From positions 3,957,286 to 4,021,285 of the forward strand of contig NW_017802380.1 of NCBI RefSeq assembly GCF_001625305.1: a stretch of DNA of 64,000 nucleotides. Reading direction: 5' to 3'. This document shows, piece after piece, positions 41,801 through 56,800 of this stretch. This stretch comes from Branchiostoma belcheri (taxonomy: Eukaryota > Chordata > Leptocardii > Amphioxiformes > Branchiostomatidae). The stretch's first letter is position 1. The number at the start of each line of letters is the position of its first letter. The translations under genes and the position numbers were made by a program. The notes beneath the pieces were generated by a model. That model was given only the letters and a program-made list of their open reading frames with translations, searched no databases and was not told the DNA's origin.

Positions 41801-44800
41801 TCAAATTCACAATGCTATGACACTAGATAGGAATATCCTATGATCATCAACAGCCAGCCTGTTGTGGTCAGAAGTCATTACATTAACTATAGTCTACGGC
41901 ATAACAACTAACACTCATTTTGTCTGTTCATTCAGGACGGGGGAGACTCCGACAAAGACGGCAGGGAAGACGGATCTGCTAGGTAAGGGAGGATGTGAAT
42001 CAATTACATCTAACTGTGCTTGTAGTTTGCATACACGAGACATTTGTCACCATGCCATGACAAGCTTTGCCATAGAGCATACGAGGCACTTTTATTCAAA
42101 AGAATGCTAAATCCTTAGGATTGATCAGCTTAAAGCGATTAGTTAGATCTTATGCAGATAAATCAAACAATGCCCTACTTGTGGATATCTATAGCAACTC
42201 TGACGTCATGACGGAATGTAGTGTATGCTACTTTCCATCCATCTAGTTGCTTGAGTAACAATTTCTTTGTACATATTGAAGGCATCTATGAAATTTGAAT
42301 AGCTAGGCTTAGTAATAGTAATAGTTCTCGGAAGTGGGTTTTCTTTTCCAAGGATCCTTTCAATTGACAAAATAATCCTCATTGAATTCAGGGGTTAACG
42401 ACCTTGTTGCTCTGTTTTGTCCTCGAGTTTGCCGCCACGCAATAAAGTAAAGTGATTTGACCTGATGCGTTATCAAGAAAACCAGATGTTCGGGAGATTT
42501 ATAGCGAGATAATTACAAATAGATTAAAATATCATCGGCGTGTTTTGGCACCAGCAAAATTTATGTGAGAAAATCTCCAAGATATGCGACGTTGAATTCG
42601 GGTGTTTGGAAAAAGGTTATCTGCAGAAATTGAGATAGGCGTCGCCCTATATACGACATCATGTGGGAAGGACGTCAACTTTCTTATGTTTACCGTACGC
42701 GTTACAGAAGGAAAAGATGTTGTTTTGATGGGTTTCTTCTACTTCCGTTCCAATCACAAAAGTTCAATCACCTGGACTAGACAGATGTTACCATGGTAAG
42801 CGGTGCTGTAGGAGATACCCTATGGTGTTGCGTTACATAATGTAGCAAGTGGCAGGATGGGGGCTGCCCACCATATATATGAATACGTTTGAGTGAGAAT
42901 AAACAGAGCAGTGGTTTGTTAGGATAGATCATCTGAAGGTAAAAACATTAATTAATATTATGCATTTGACTTGCAAAGGTTACCTTTGTAGTTTAACTTT
43001 AAATTTCTCACTTAGTGACCACCGAGACGAGAAGCCCCAGGTCGATGTGTGGCCCTAGGGCCAGAGAAACTGAGATAGGTGCCGACCTGCATACAATATC
43101 ATGTGATTGTCATGTCCAATGCAATTTCATTGCGGCAAAACTAAAATATTATGGAAGAGCAAATCTTTCTGATATTGGCTGCCATACTGCCATTTGTTAA
43201 CACATTCTTTGAAAGATTCTTTATCTTTCATTTTTCACCTAGTGACCACCAAGACGAGGAGCCCCAGGTCGATGTCCGGCACGGTGTTCCGGTGGTCGCC
43301 AGGAGGTCCAGTCTGGTCCCCACGGCAGTCAGGTCAAGTACGTATCCGGACACTGACCCGGGTCTGTCCGATCCATATAGCCTGCGAGGTAAGCTAGAGT
43401 TGTAAACGCCTCCGTCCCTGGGGCGTCGCCAAAAAAGGCGGGAGAAGCACGGAGGAAATAAACACACAAACAACCTCCTTTGGTGACGTCACGTATGTAG
43501 AGGCACCGCATCTGTATCAGGGTAGTAGCTGGAGGTAGTAGGTTTAAGATAACTTCTAGCCTCTTGGACTTGGTGAAAATATTAGAATATTTTCTAACTT
43601 TCGGTGTAAAATGACCAGTAGTATATCATTCCACGCCGCTCCCATACTCCTATTGACGGAAAATATCCTCTTACGGACACGTTTTGTGTAAATGGTCTGT
43701 TATAAAAGAAAGGTAGCTAGACTTGGTGTTTTGGGGGTAAAAAAAGCCAGACTTTGGTGTGTAGGGTGGATCTTGAGTTTGTACATTCAAAAGTGAATTT
43801 TCATCATGGCCGAACGCTCCTGACAACGCATGATGACAATTTCTGGCGACTGAACGGACAGTCAAAGCTCTGTGGTATTTGGGGTACTCTCATTATGGGT
43901 TAGATACGGTGCCATTTGCCAAGGTTTTTAAACAGCCATAATGACACTTGAGTCTGACACGTAATATGTATTTGTACTTTGAATTAGTACTCTGACATAG
44001 CTACTGATCAGACTATGACAAAAATGTGTTCTATAAAATCGACTGATTTAGCCAAGATACTTACTATAGCTAGTATTTGAGAGCATGTCTTGTTTCTATG
44101 ATTCATACTCTATGTTTGATACTGACTCGTTGCTCTTCTCACATTTGTCACTGAAGTTCCCTCACCGAGCAAGCCGATTGGATCCGAAGTTACCGAGACG
44201 TCGGCGCTGTTGTCTTGGCAACCGCCTGCCAAACGACTGGACGAAATCGTGGGCTATAAGTTAGAGGTAAGAAAAGCTAATGATGTTTTTGAATTGATAT
44301 ACCATTATTCTCAAGAGCAACCGCACTCATTGAAAAGAGCAGGGGTCCTTCCCTGTGTGAGTGTTTCAGACATGTGTGGTAAATAAACTGGAAAGGTACG
44401 ATTTGCAAAGCAAACATATTCATATATATGGTGACCAGCCCCTTCTCTGACAGTCTGCCCAGCAACTTGCAACATAATGTAACCCAACACCACAGAGTCT
44501 GCTACAGTACCAGTGACCATGGAGACAGACGTCTGGTCCAGGCCATTGACCTAATGCTTATGTCGTATTGATCTACTGCCTCCCCGTGCAGGTCCGGCAG
44601 CAGCACCAGTCGGAGTGGACCTCCTCTAAGAACGTCTGCACGGAGACGTCCTGCCGCATCGCCGGCCTCACACCCGACACTATCTACCGCTTCCGCGCAC
44701 GCGCTGTCACAGACACGGACGAGAGCGAACCCAGCTACCAGTCAGACCCCATACGGACCCTCAAGAGCAGACGTAAGGACTATTCCGTTTTCTGAATATC

Positions 44801-47800
44801 CCAGAAAGGCAAGAAGGAGGATTTTAGTGGCAAACTTCTTCCATTTTCCCTGCATTCTGTAGTCCTCTTGGTGTCACTGTCTTCATTTTACAATAAATCC
44901 CCCTTCTTTCCAAATTTCTGAGAAGTGCGAACGAAATTAATATTCATGTCCTTCATGTATTCAGTTATTTGAATTATTGTTCTAATACTTTATTCGCCTG
45001 GTCAAATTAAAAAAAATTACCATAATCCATGAATACAGGCGACCCTCCCGGCAAACCTTACGCGACTGACGTCACGGAGACCACGGCCCGGCTGACCTGG
45101 CCCAAGCCGCACGACAAGTCCCGAGTGGACCGCTACATCGTGGAGTCACGCAAGGACAGGGAGTCCAACCAGTCCAACTGGACCGAGGTGCTGAAGGACA
45201 GCGACACGAGCTGTGATATCAGGGACCTACAACCGGATACGCCGTATCGCTTCCGGGTCAGGGCGTGTGCCGGGTCAGACATCAGCCAACCAGGAGAGAT
45301 GTCCGACATCATTCGGACGAAGAAGGAACCTCGTAAGTAGGGCGTTCTTCTTCCAACTGCCGACTCTTCGGCAATAACTGACATGTATAGCAATAATTGA
45401 CATGTATTATCGATTGGTTTACTCGTAGCTTTTCGATAACTTGCAATAACAACTTAGTTGCTTGCTTCAAACATACGATTTGATGTAATATTTACAAAGA
45501 CGGGATAGCGGAGAGACCTAAAGTTGCTGTAGAACCTTTTCCATCAACAAGACAGCTGAAGTTCACAGAACACATGCACGACTCAGTTTGCGATTGTACG
45601 ACAATCGTACAATGTAATGAGACTCTGAACCTTGCGGCATGCGTAATTGAAAGAGCCCACTGTACCTTAATTTCACCGCGGCATCTGCCCCCTCCCAGTG
45701 TATCCCCCGGGACGACCGTTGGCCACTGACGTGACGGACCGTGACGTGACGCTGACGTGGTCGCCGCCGGACGGGGGACGGAAGCCGCTGGAGTACGCCG
45801 TGGAACACCGCCGGGAGGGCAGGGACGAGTGGACCTCATGCGTGGAGGTAATAAAATACCCCCTGCAGTTCCAAAAAGCTGCTAAAGGGGGCCAAAATAT
45901 TTACAATTTCCAAAGGGTACCAGTCGGGACATAGCAAGTTAAGAACATGAGATACACAAAGCGGACGTTCCGCTGCAGCACCATAGAGAGCCGTTTATAT
46001 AGAGGCCCATAATCGAACTTATCCTCTTACACCTCTCTTACAACCGAAAATACGGCCTTCCAGGCGAAGGTCTTCTAGAACTTTCCTTAACGTTGGGAAC
46101 TTGTTCCAAGGAGAAGTCAGAACTTTAATCTTCATCATGACAAATGGCTCAGTATTCAGTACCTAGAAGCCGATACTGACCTCGTCTTTTGTTAAGGGTA
46201 TTTGGTGGTAATTTTAATGGAAAGTGGGGTAATTCTGAACGCGTTTTGTGATATTTTTTTGAAAACAACAATATTTCACTTCCCGCAGACGTTCAAAGAC
46301 ACCAGATGCCAGTTGAACGGTCTAGAACCAGAGACTCCGTACCGGTTCCGGGTGAGATCTCTGGCCGGCGATGACGTCAGCATGCCTAGCGACCCATCCG
46401 AACTCGTCCGCACAGACAGACACAAAGGTCGGTATTTTTGGTGACGCCTCTGGGGCGGTGGGCTTATTAGTTCTATTTCTGATAAAATGACACATTATTT
46501 TGGGCTGCGCTGATAGGAATCTGATGTAACTGGAGCTTAGTGTGTGGTCATAATTGTCTGTATTTGTTTATTTCTAAGGTAAGAAATAATTTGGTTTAAT
46601 CATAACCAACTAACAAGTTTTCTATGATTACCATTCCATCCCAGTCGTCATCCCTCCGCCCGGAAAGCCGAAGGTTTCCGATGTGAAGGACTCGGAGGCC
46701 ACCCTGTCGTGGGACCCGCCGAAGGGCCGGACCAAGCCTGACGAGTACCGGGTGGAGGTGTGGGAGGCCGGGGACGAGAAGTGGACGCCCCACAGCACTG
46801 TCAAGAAACCACCCTTCACTGTGGACGGCCTCAAACCGGATACGGACCATTACTTCCGGGTCATCCCGGTCAAAGGTGACGACGTGGGAGAACCCAGCGA
46901 GTACGTCGGCCCCATCCGAACGGAGAAGATGAAACGTAAGTTTTTCTTATAGTAATTTAAGTTTCCTGGTTTCATTTACTTTCATCTTTTCTTTCGTTCA
47001 ATTCCTTTGATTCTTCGTTTCATGTGCTATCTTATTCCATCATGTTCTTCTCTCGCTATGTCAATCTTTGATGCTCTATCTTCTTTTCTAATTTCCTTCT
47101 AATGTTTTTATTATTATGGTTTCTTTCTTCGCCTTACTTGAGCCTGTTTTTTACGTTTCGTTCCGAGAATTGGTAACGTAAGAGATTAGTAACGTAACGC
47201 AACATTATTTTGCGATGAAATGACGTTCAAATGTCTCCTTCAGCTCCACCTCCTGGCAAGCCCAAGCCCACAGATGTGGATGAGAACAAAATCAACCTGG
47301 CATGGCCGCCATCGGAAAAGGTGAGAATATGCAAATTAGGGCCTATTTATACGATGAAACGATTGGCCAGCCTTCTGCCATAATGTCATCTTACATAAAA
47401 CACCGATATTGGCTTCAGTCACTACATACGTAGCCCCTTACTCAATTATTACAAGACAACGTGTTAACCTTAGCTCATGTGACATAATACTCTCATTGAA
47501 AAATCTTGCCAAGTTGCACGAGAGGAAGAGAGCCACAATGACATTCTGACAATGACTTTTGCCGAATTTTCGTACTTACAATACCAAACGCACTATGCCT
47601 CTCCTGTAATAGCCCGAAGACGTTGATGAGTACGTCGTGGAGATGCGGGAAGACCGGAAGTCTGAGTGGAAGCCGGAGGTGGTGAAGACGCGGGACACGC
47701 ATTGCGAGGTGCCGGGCCTGGTGGGGGACACGCCGTACCGCTTCCGTGTGCGCGCCGTCAAGGACGACGTGGTGGGAGACCCCAGCAGCGTGTCCGACCC

Positions 47801-50800
47801 CATCTACACACGGAGACCCAAAGGTAATGATAAACGGTTCCGAGCTGTCAATCACAATTGGCCATTAAGTCAATAGGAGAACAGGATTCAGTTACATGAT
47901 CACGAATTTATACGTTCTTTCGGGCTCATTCCTGGCCACAATTAGAATAAGCGTTGTGAAGGAGGCCCACCACCATGCCGCCGAGACTCTTTCTCGCTCT
48001 CGTGGCATATCAGCTGACCTAGGCATGGGGCCATTTGGGACCTTGCGAAAACGCCTATATGTAAGCTTCGACTCATGCAGTGTTTACCCTCTCGGGTCCA
48101 ATCTAGGGCGGACGTACTAGCTTTGCACCGTATCAAGAAATGATGTTTGAATGTTGACACTGTGCTTTTTCTCCCAAAGTTCCAACACCAGGAAAACCAG
48201 AGGCTTCAAAGATCACAGACGACAGTCTATCGCTCGCCTGGCCAATGCCCTTGGGGCCCCCACAACCTGCCGTCACCGGATATGACGTAGAATATCGCAA
48301 AGACGATTCCGATGACTGGAAATACAAGACGTCTTGCAAGGAGCCGCCCGTGAAGGTCGAAGACCTCGAGCCCGCCACCGCCTACAGATTCAGGACTCGC
48401 GCCAAAACCAAGTACGAGAAGGGAGACTTCAGCGAGGAGTCAGATCGCGTTGTCACTGGTAAGTCGCAGCTTCTGATTGGCGGTATTTCATCCTTGTACC
48501 GCCTTGCATCAGTTCCACTGGACGGCTAAATATAGACATGATGTTGCTCTTGCCGTCATTTAAAAATGTTACCGGAGTGCCTATGGCCTAAAACAATATA
48601 TTGAAATGTCATGGCACTACATGTAGAATGTTCACCAGTCGTAGCAAAGGAATACCGATTCAAAAGTTTTACTAATTTATACCACAGCCTATCATTCTGG
48701 TTGTAAATGTGAATCACACACACACTTGATTGAAAATTGGACAAACGATTCCATAGGTCTGTGCGTAACTAACATGGCAAAAAAATATGTCCAGAAATCG
48801 TACAGCCTGTAATAGACTTTAGGTATGGAGCCATAGTTTGTTCTCGGTGCAAAACATATTTGCCGTTCACAGATCGCGGTTCGCAGTCGCCCATGAAAGC
48901 CATCAACATCAACCCGGACTCTCTCCAGGACGACGGCCCGACCATCCTACCGCCGGGGAAGCCTTCGGCGTACGACGTCGGCGACAGGGACGCCAAGATC
49001 AGCTGGCCCGCCCTGCCCGACGGCAGCGACACCAGGAGCGACAACCTGATTGGCTATGACGTAGAGATGCAGGAGGAGGGGGATAGCGATTGGAAGGACG
49101 TCATCAGAGGGACCAAGTCCAACAGGTGCTACGTCCGTGACCTGGCGAAGGAGTCGCGGTACTACTTCCGGGTCAAGGCGAAGACCATTCTCGGGGAGAG
49201 TGACTACGGAGAAACATCGGACGTGGTCATCACCACAGGGAACCAAGGTAAGAAGAAATTTGAATGTTTTTATGTACCTCGAATAATGTTATAGATTGTT
49301 TTGCTGTCCATGTGCAATTCCATTGTACTGTATTGTCTTGTCAGCGGGGAAAGCCCTTTGCAATAGCCACATACACAGGCTGGTCGGGCTGCCCTGGCTG
49401 TGCGTGTTGAACAGCAAAACCAGTAAATGAACAAATAAGAATAAATTGTAATCCGGCAATATAGCATGATGAGAAACAGTACTGGCACTTTTCACTGTCA
49501 AGATTTCATTTAATGATTGATTCTTTAAAAGTAATGCACATGGTCAGCTCTGTCAGTGGTGCTGAAACGTGTGTTACCATTGTGACCGTACTTTTGGAAG
49601 TCAATTGGAAGAGGACTGGGATTTAGAAAGGTCACAAACGGCCTTAGGAATCTTTTTAGAATTTCAATATTGTATATATTTCTACCATCATTATATTTCT
49701 CGATACGCTCATTGGATTCATCCAAAAAGCAGTGATATCCAATGTTCTCTAACCTACAGAGCGAGAGGACGACTCCATTCCACCCCCGGGAAAACCCGAG
49801 TTTTGGGACGTCCAAGAAACCGAGGCCAAAGTAAAATGGCCGGCCCTGGCGGACGGAAGTGACTGGAGGAACGACGGCATCACCGGATATGACGTGGAGA
49901 TGAAGAAGGACGAGGACGACGACTGGGTCTCTGCGGCGAAAGGCGTGAACAAGACGAAGTGCCAGGTCGTGGGGCTGAATCCCGCCACGCGTTATTTCTT
50001 CCGCGTGCGCGCTCTGAAAGGGAAGAGAGAAAGCGAGCCTGGAGACATGGAGGTTGTCGTGACGCAAGGGAAGAAAGGTAGATTTCTATGAAGTACATTG
50101 ACAGTACAATGGTATAATGCTAGTAGTAGCTTGTAAGCAACAGACCTCGTGCGGCATTACTCTCGCTAGAGCCGACTTTACTCTCGCCCTATATAGCTCA
50201 CGGGAGAGTAATGTTGGACTGGAATCCGAAAATCGGTCTAATGGTAGCCAAGGAACATACCTAACGAAAAGAAGTGGATGCTACTTGAAGTGTGCTTGAG
50301 TAATTGCTTGCTTGTGTATTAACGCTCGCTCCTTATACAATTTCTTCAGGAATTCCACCTCCCGGCAAGCCAGTAGCGTGGGACGTGCAGGAGGAGCAGT
50401 GCAAACTGCAGTGGCCCGTTTTCATCGACGGCGGGGACGAGAGGAACGACACGACCGGATATGACGTCGAGATGCGGAAGGAGGAGGAAGACGATTGGGT
50501 CTCCACCGCCAAGGGCGTGAAGAGGAACAAGTGCCTCGTGATGGGACTGCATCCAGGTAACCGTTACTACTTCCGCGCGCAGGCCATCACGGAACTCGGG
50601 GAGAGTGAGCCTGGGCCACCGTCTGATGTCGTCATCACTCCGGGGAAGAAAGGTAAGATATCACATGATTAAAACTCACTCTCCTATTGGACCAACTGCA
50701 GGTTTTTCATCGACAGACTTTCTCTATCAATTGCGACCTTTCTGCTGTGAATGGTTGATAACCATGGTGATTATGTGTCGTCACGTCTCAGTTCTATTGA

Positions 50801-53800
50801 AACATTGGCATTTGGCAAGGTCTTTTCTTTCAATAAACGAATGCATCGAACCCAAAATAACTATCGAAAGGTACTAACAGCCATTGCATGTTAAAGGGAG
50901 GGATGTTCCACCGCCCGGCAAACCTGCCGCCTGGGACACCGAGGAGACCCAAACCAAACTGTGGTGGCCCGCCCTGGCCAACGGAAGCGACGTCAGGTAT
51001 GACGACATCACCGGATATGACGTCGAGATGAGGGAAGACGGGGAGGACGAGTGGCAAGCCGCTGCCAAGGGGGTGAAGAAGACGAAGTGTAAGGTGATCG
51101 GGCTCAAGCCGGGCACGAAGTACCACTTCAGGGTGCGCGCCGAGACGGAAGACAACGAGAGCGAGCCGGGAGAAGAGTCCGACGTCGTCATCACCAAATC
51201 ACAGAGACGTGAGTTCACATCAACGTTTTGTACAAGTCTTAGAAAGCCATCCTTTCTTATGGATACAGTGTTGAGCAAAATGGACATCGAATACGCAAGG
51301 AGACCCCTCAACATTGCGTGACTATCTTCAAACAACCCGTGGTTTTTGCATGCAGTCACCGTCAGAATTCTGCGTACAAAGCTGTTGTGTTACGCACTAA
51401 CAATTGAGTTGACATTGTTTTGTTCTCAGCCACACCACCCGGCAAGCCTGAAGCATGGGACGTGGAAGAGGAAGAGACGAAGCTCCGCTGGCCCGCCCTG
51501 CCCGACGGAAGTGAGACCAGGGATGACGGCGTCACCAGATATGACGTGGAGATGACTGAAGACGGCAAGGACGACTGGAAGACAGTGGTGACCTCCGTCA
51601 ACGACAACAAGTGTAAACTGATCGGTCTGTCCGGCGGAACCAACTATCGCTTCCGGGTCACAGCCATTGGGAAAGAACTGAGGAGTGACCCTAGCGAGAT
51701 ATCGGACCTCGTAGAAACACCAATCATTAAGAGTAAGCCATCAAACTTGACTTATTAATATGATTATTTTCACAGAGTTAGGAATAGCCTGGAGTCCGTC
51801 TTATTCTAGCTCCAGTTCGACCCTCTGGCCGCATCCAAGCAGAATATGACTTTCCTGATTATAATCCAAAAGAATTATAGTCGGCTAGCGCTAGAGGGCA
51901 ACCTCGCCGACCTACTCCCAGCCATTGATGACCAACTATGATAGTAGAGAAGGTCGTGAGGCCACAGTCGGCTATGCGTGACTAGGGCTTTGAACAGATT
52001 TGCATGTATTTACTTATAGGTCCAAAAGTATTGTTTTTGGTGGTGGAGATATGGGTTTGTGTCCAGAGAGAGTGGGTTGACAGCACGTGGGTGGGAAGAT
52101 TGACACGCTATGTATATTTTTTCCGTTCACAGAGTCGATCACGCCTCCGGGCAAACCCGAGGCGTACGACACGGAGGAGACGGAGACCAAACTAGTGTGG
52201 CCCGCTCTGGAGGACGGCAGCAAGTACCGCGACGACGACGTCACTCGGTACGAAGTGGAGATGAGAGAGGACGGCTCGGAGGAGTGGCACGACGCCGCTA
52301 AGGGCGTGGACGATACCAAGTGTAAGATCACGGGGCTGCAGCCGGCCACCAAGTACCGCTTCCGGGTCCGGGCCGGGAATGACGCTGGGGAGGAGAGTCA
52401 GCCTGGGAAGGAGTCTGACACAGTGGAAACTCCCGCCACTAGAAGTAAGCAGAACATAACGCCTGTAGTTAGATGTGAAGATGCTGTGTGTAACAGGTCG
52501 TTCGGTGTAATATACTAGTAGCCAGCTGCCGCCGTGCCTGCGAAGCTGGTGTCTCACACTGAGTGACACTATACTGAGATACAGATAAGAGATATTTTAT
52601 AGAAACGTTTCAGGTAGCATCCACTTCTTTTCGTCAGTTTTCAAAAATCTATCTAGTTGCTTGTGCAACAATTTCCTTGTGTGTATCATTGCCTGGCATG
52701 TATGTCTAAAATTCAACGACGTGTGATAGACTGATCCTAAACTACTGTTCATTATGCCGTTTTCAGAGTCCATTGATCCTCCTGGCAAGCCAGTGGCCTG
52801 GGACGTGGAAAAGACGGAGGCCAAGCTGAAGTGGCCTGTCCTGCCCGACGGGAGCTACAGCCGGAACGACGGCATCAACGAGTACGAGGTGAAGGATTCA
52901 ATCGTCATTCGAAGTTTGTTGATATTTACAAAGTATGACTCCGTAGATCTTAACATTTACATACAAGGTCATCAACATATCGTCAGTTATTAGCGCTATA
53001 ATTCACTTTATCATAAAAATATGTTTCAGTTTTGGGGACATAACGTTTCCTTAGAATATCATTTACTAGTCAATTCGTTCATTTTCGCTCCTCCGGATGA
53101 ACCCCTCCTTGACTGACATTAGTCTTGTTTTAGTCTGGCAGTACTTGGCCTAGATGTTGCACTAGACACTCCATCTCGCCCTCTACGTCTCCTCCACTCT
53201 CTAGTTGTTCACTCAGTGGTTCCTAGCTTCTACCTGCTGTCTGGTAAAGGCGTATACATACATTTGTATAACATGAGGACGTTGTATCAACACTATAATT
53301 ACAGGTGGAACTGCGAGAAGATGATGACCCAGACGGCTGGCGGGACGCGGCGAAAGGCGTGAAGGGGTACAAGTGCAAGATCAAGGGCCTGAACCCGGGG
53401 ACGCGGTACCGCTTCCGTGCACGCGCGATCTCCGACATCGGCCAGAGCGAACCAGGGGAGGAGTCGGACGTCGTAGAAACCCGCGGGGGTAGGTTTCCAT
53501 TTTCCGCATTGCTCAAATACTAAATCCTGCAGCCAATTACAAATACATAGTGCCTCGATCATAAAACTATACCATAAGTGTGGGTCGCCGCTTGCCCTCA
53601 AGAATTCGGTTGCATGGTGGGTGGGACGTGATTTTGACAGTTGATAGGGAGGTCACGTCTGACGGTGACGGTCGACTGTGTAATACCCAATCGAACTGTG
53701 TCATACAATCCCCTCCACAGTTGACCTAGAAAACCAAAACACGGAGGTCTGTGAACTTAAAGGTCAGGAAAACCCTAAATACTTCCCGTAAGTCTGAAAA

Positions 53801-56800
53801 ATCTGATTTCTGGTTTATTTTCGTCGTTTGTGCCATTTCAGAGATGATTGACCCGCCCGGTAAACCAGAAGCCTACGACGTCCAGAACAACGAGATGAAG
53901 CTCTGGTGGCACGCGCACGAGAACGGAAGGGACGACAGAGACGACGGCGTCACCGGATATGACGTCGAGATGAGACAGGAGGGATCCGACCAATGGCAGT
54001 GCGTGGCCAAGAGCGTGGAGGACACCAAGTGTAAGCTGAAGGGCATGGCCGGACCGGATAAGAAATTATGGTTCCGGGTCAGGGCTCTGAAAAATGACCT
54101 CGCTAGCGAACCTGGGGAGGAATCAGACGTCGTCACAATACCAGGTATGTTGATCAGAGATGAGAAGACCTCATTGTCCTTTTTATATAATCATCCTCGT
54201 CTATATTAAGTACCAAACGTCTTCCTAAATTCATGAAACCTTTTAAATAGTAAAACGAGAATTCCATGATGTTATACCTCCCTCCCACACACACGCGCGC
54301 GCGCGCGCAAAAGCTACCCAAAACTAACCTTCTTGACGAAGGTAATAATTATTTTGGCCTTTACTTTCCAAATAGACGGCATCCCACCGACCGGGAAACC
54401 GGAAGCCTGGGACGTGGAGGAAACCCAGACCAAGCTCCGCTGGCCCGCCCTGGCCGACGGAAGTGACGTCAGGTACGACAACATCACCGGATATGACGTC
54501 GAGATGAGGGAGGAGGGCAGCTCCAAGTGGAACGAGGCAGCCAAAGGCGTGAAGAAGAACAAGTGTAAGGTGATAGGACTGGAGCCCGGGAGGCACTATT
54601 ACTTCCGGGTGCAGGCCATGCGAGGGGACGAGGAGAGCGAGCACAGCGAACCGTCTAATGTCGTCATAACTCCCGGGAAACGGACAGAAACTGGTAGGAA
54701 ATTATAATTCTTAATGCTTGGGTAATACAGTAGGCGTTTGTGTTCGTGTCGCATGCAATATCACTTTCCACAGCCGCACGCCACTTTACCTGTTTTCTCG
54801 GTCTCTTCCGTCCTAAAAAATTAAAGATAGAAGGCAACCCAGTTGCCTCCGCATCGTTCGTGAGCATGTCTTTAATGTATGACAATGTGGTCTTCTTATA
54901 ATAGAAGAAAAAGACGACTAAAAAGTCGGTGGTCTTCTGATAATGTACATGCAACAAGATTCAAACTTCCAATTTCGTATCGAACTGCGAATGCTATGCG
55001 AGTAGTCTCCAAATAGTACAAAACAGTTTTTTTCTCATCTGTGGAAAATCCAAAACTTACATTTCCATGAACTGGTCTGCTGCTTGCCTCTTAAAAAAAT
55101 GAAACCTTGAAGAGGACACGCCATTGCCACGAGTGGTAATCACTACTCTGGACAACGAGCTCCTAGTGGGCGGAGCGTCGGACGAACCACCTGCCAATGA
55201 TCCTATCGAACCTCCCGGCATGCCGTTCGCCTGGGATGTGGAAGCTGTGACTTTGAAGTTGCGCTGGACTCCTCTGTGGAACTGTACCGAGGACAGGTAC
55301 GACGAAATCACCGGATACGAGATAGAGAAGCAAGAGGGCGACGGCGAAGAGTGGGTACTGTCAGCGTCTAGATGTGTGAAATCGAAATGCCGGATTCGGG
55401 GGTTGAAGCCTGGGACGCAGTATCGCTTCCGGGTCATAGCCGCGAGGGATGATGGGAAAAGCAAACCAGGCCGACCATCTGAAGTCATCACGACCCCGTC
55501 GCTAGGTAACGAGGCATGCCGCGAGACAGCAACGAAACGCTACTAATGCTCGTCGTTATTCATGACAACGCAACATTTGAATCTATTTTCTATGCCCAAT
55601 AAGGTTATTATGTGTCTTATATAATGTGACGTGCCGTGGTTACAGTTTTTTTTTGCGACCAGACATGTGACGACCAGGACAACAACAACATTCTTGTTCT
55701 TTCAAAACTTGAGAGACAACATCCGCGGGTAACAGAAGCAGTAACAACTGAGTTGTCGTGTAACATGTCCTGCCACTTGTTTCAGTTCACTTAAAGTACG
55801 TAGATAAAGGATCTGTGACTATAATCGTAGCCCTTTGGTGGCATACCTCTTTACCCGTTCCCAGGCATCGATATAAACCTATCATAATTCCAAGTTTTAC
55901 ATAGAGATGAAATGAGTAGTAGCACCTTGGCTACTCTTGGTATTGTTTATACAACTTGGTAATGTCTCGCCATATACGAAACAACCGATCTCATGTTTTT
56001 AATTGGTGGCCAACTGAATCACAACTATCATCACAGTCACATAGAGTCACTGCACTGTCAACTATAAAGCATGTACTATTCATTCATTTGGGAGTTCACG
56101 TAGACCTTACCGTTTTGTTTACTGACGACTGCACAAAACTGCACTCTGACATCACGGATGCATTGTTGTGCCTCACATTGCATGGCTGTATGTACGTGTT
56201 TTCTCAAAGGTTACAAATGTACAGTTCAACTGTTTGAATTCTGAAGATATTTTCTCAAACACGTGTTTGCATTCACGTGCAGTACTATTTCGATCATAAA
56301 TGCTCTATGTTCGACCTTGTTTTATTTTTAGTTCCTCCACCCGGAAAACCAGAGGCGTGGGACGTCACGACCAGCGAAGCCAAGCTGCAGTGGTCTGCCC
56401 TGGCGGGTGACACCACCTACAATCGGGAAGACGGCCTGACCGGATATGACGTGCAGATGAAGGAGGAGAGCTGGAGCGAATGGCAGCCGGCCGCTAACGG
56501 CGTCACGAAGAACAAGTGCAAGATCGTGGGGCTGCAGCCGGCGTCCAACTACTACTTCCGGGTCAGGGCGAACACGACTTCCGGGGTGAGCGACTTCGGG
56601 GAAGAGTCTCTTGTTGTGGCCACCGCGGAGAGAGGTTTCCCCACCGACAACGGCACCACACTCACACCTGTCAAGGAGATCAGAGACGGGGAAGACGACA
56701 GTGAGTTCTTCTCAATATTATTTGCCCTCCCCTTACCTTCTGTTAAGGCATCAATAACAGCTGATAGATCAAGAATCCTTTTTTAATTTACTTATTTTCC

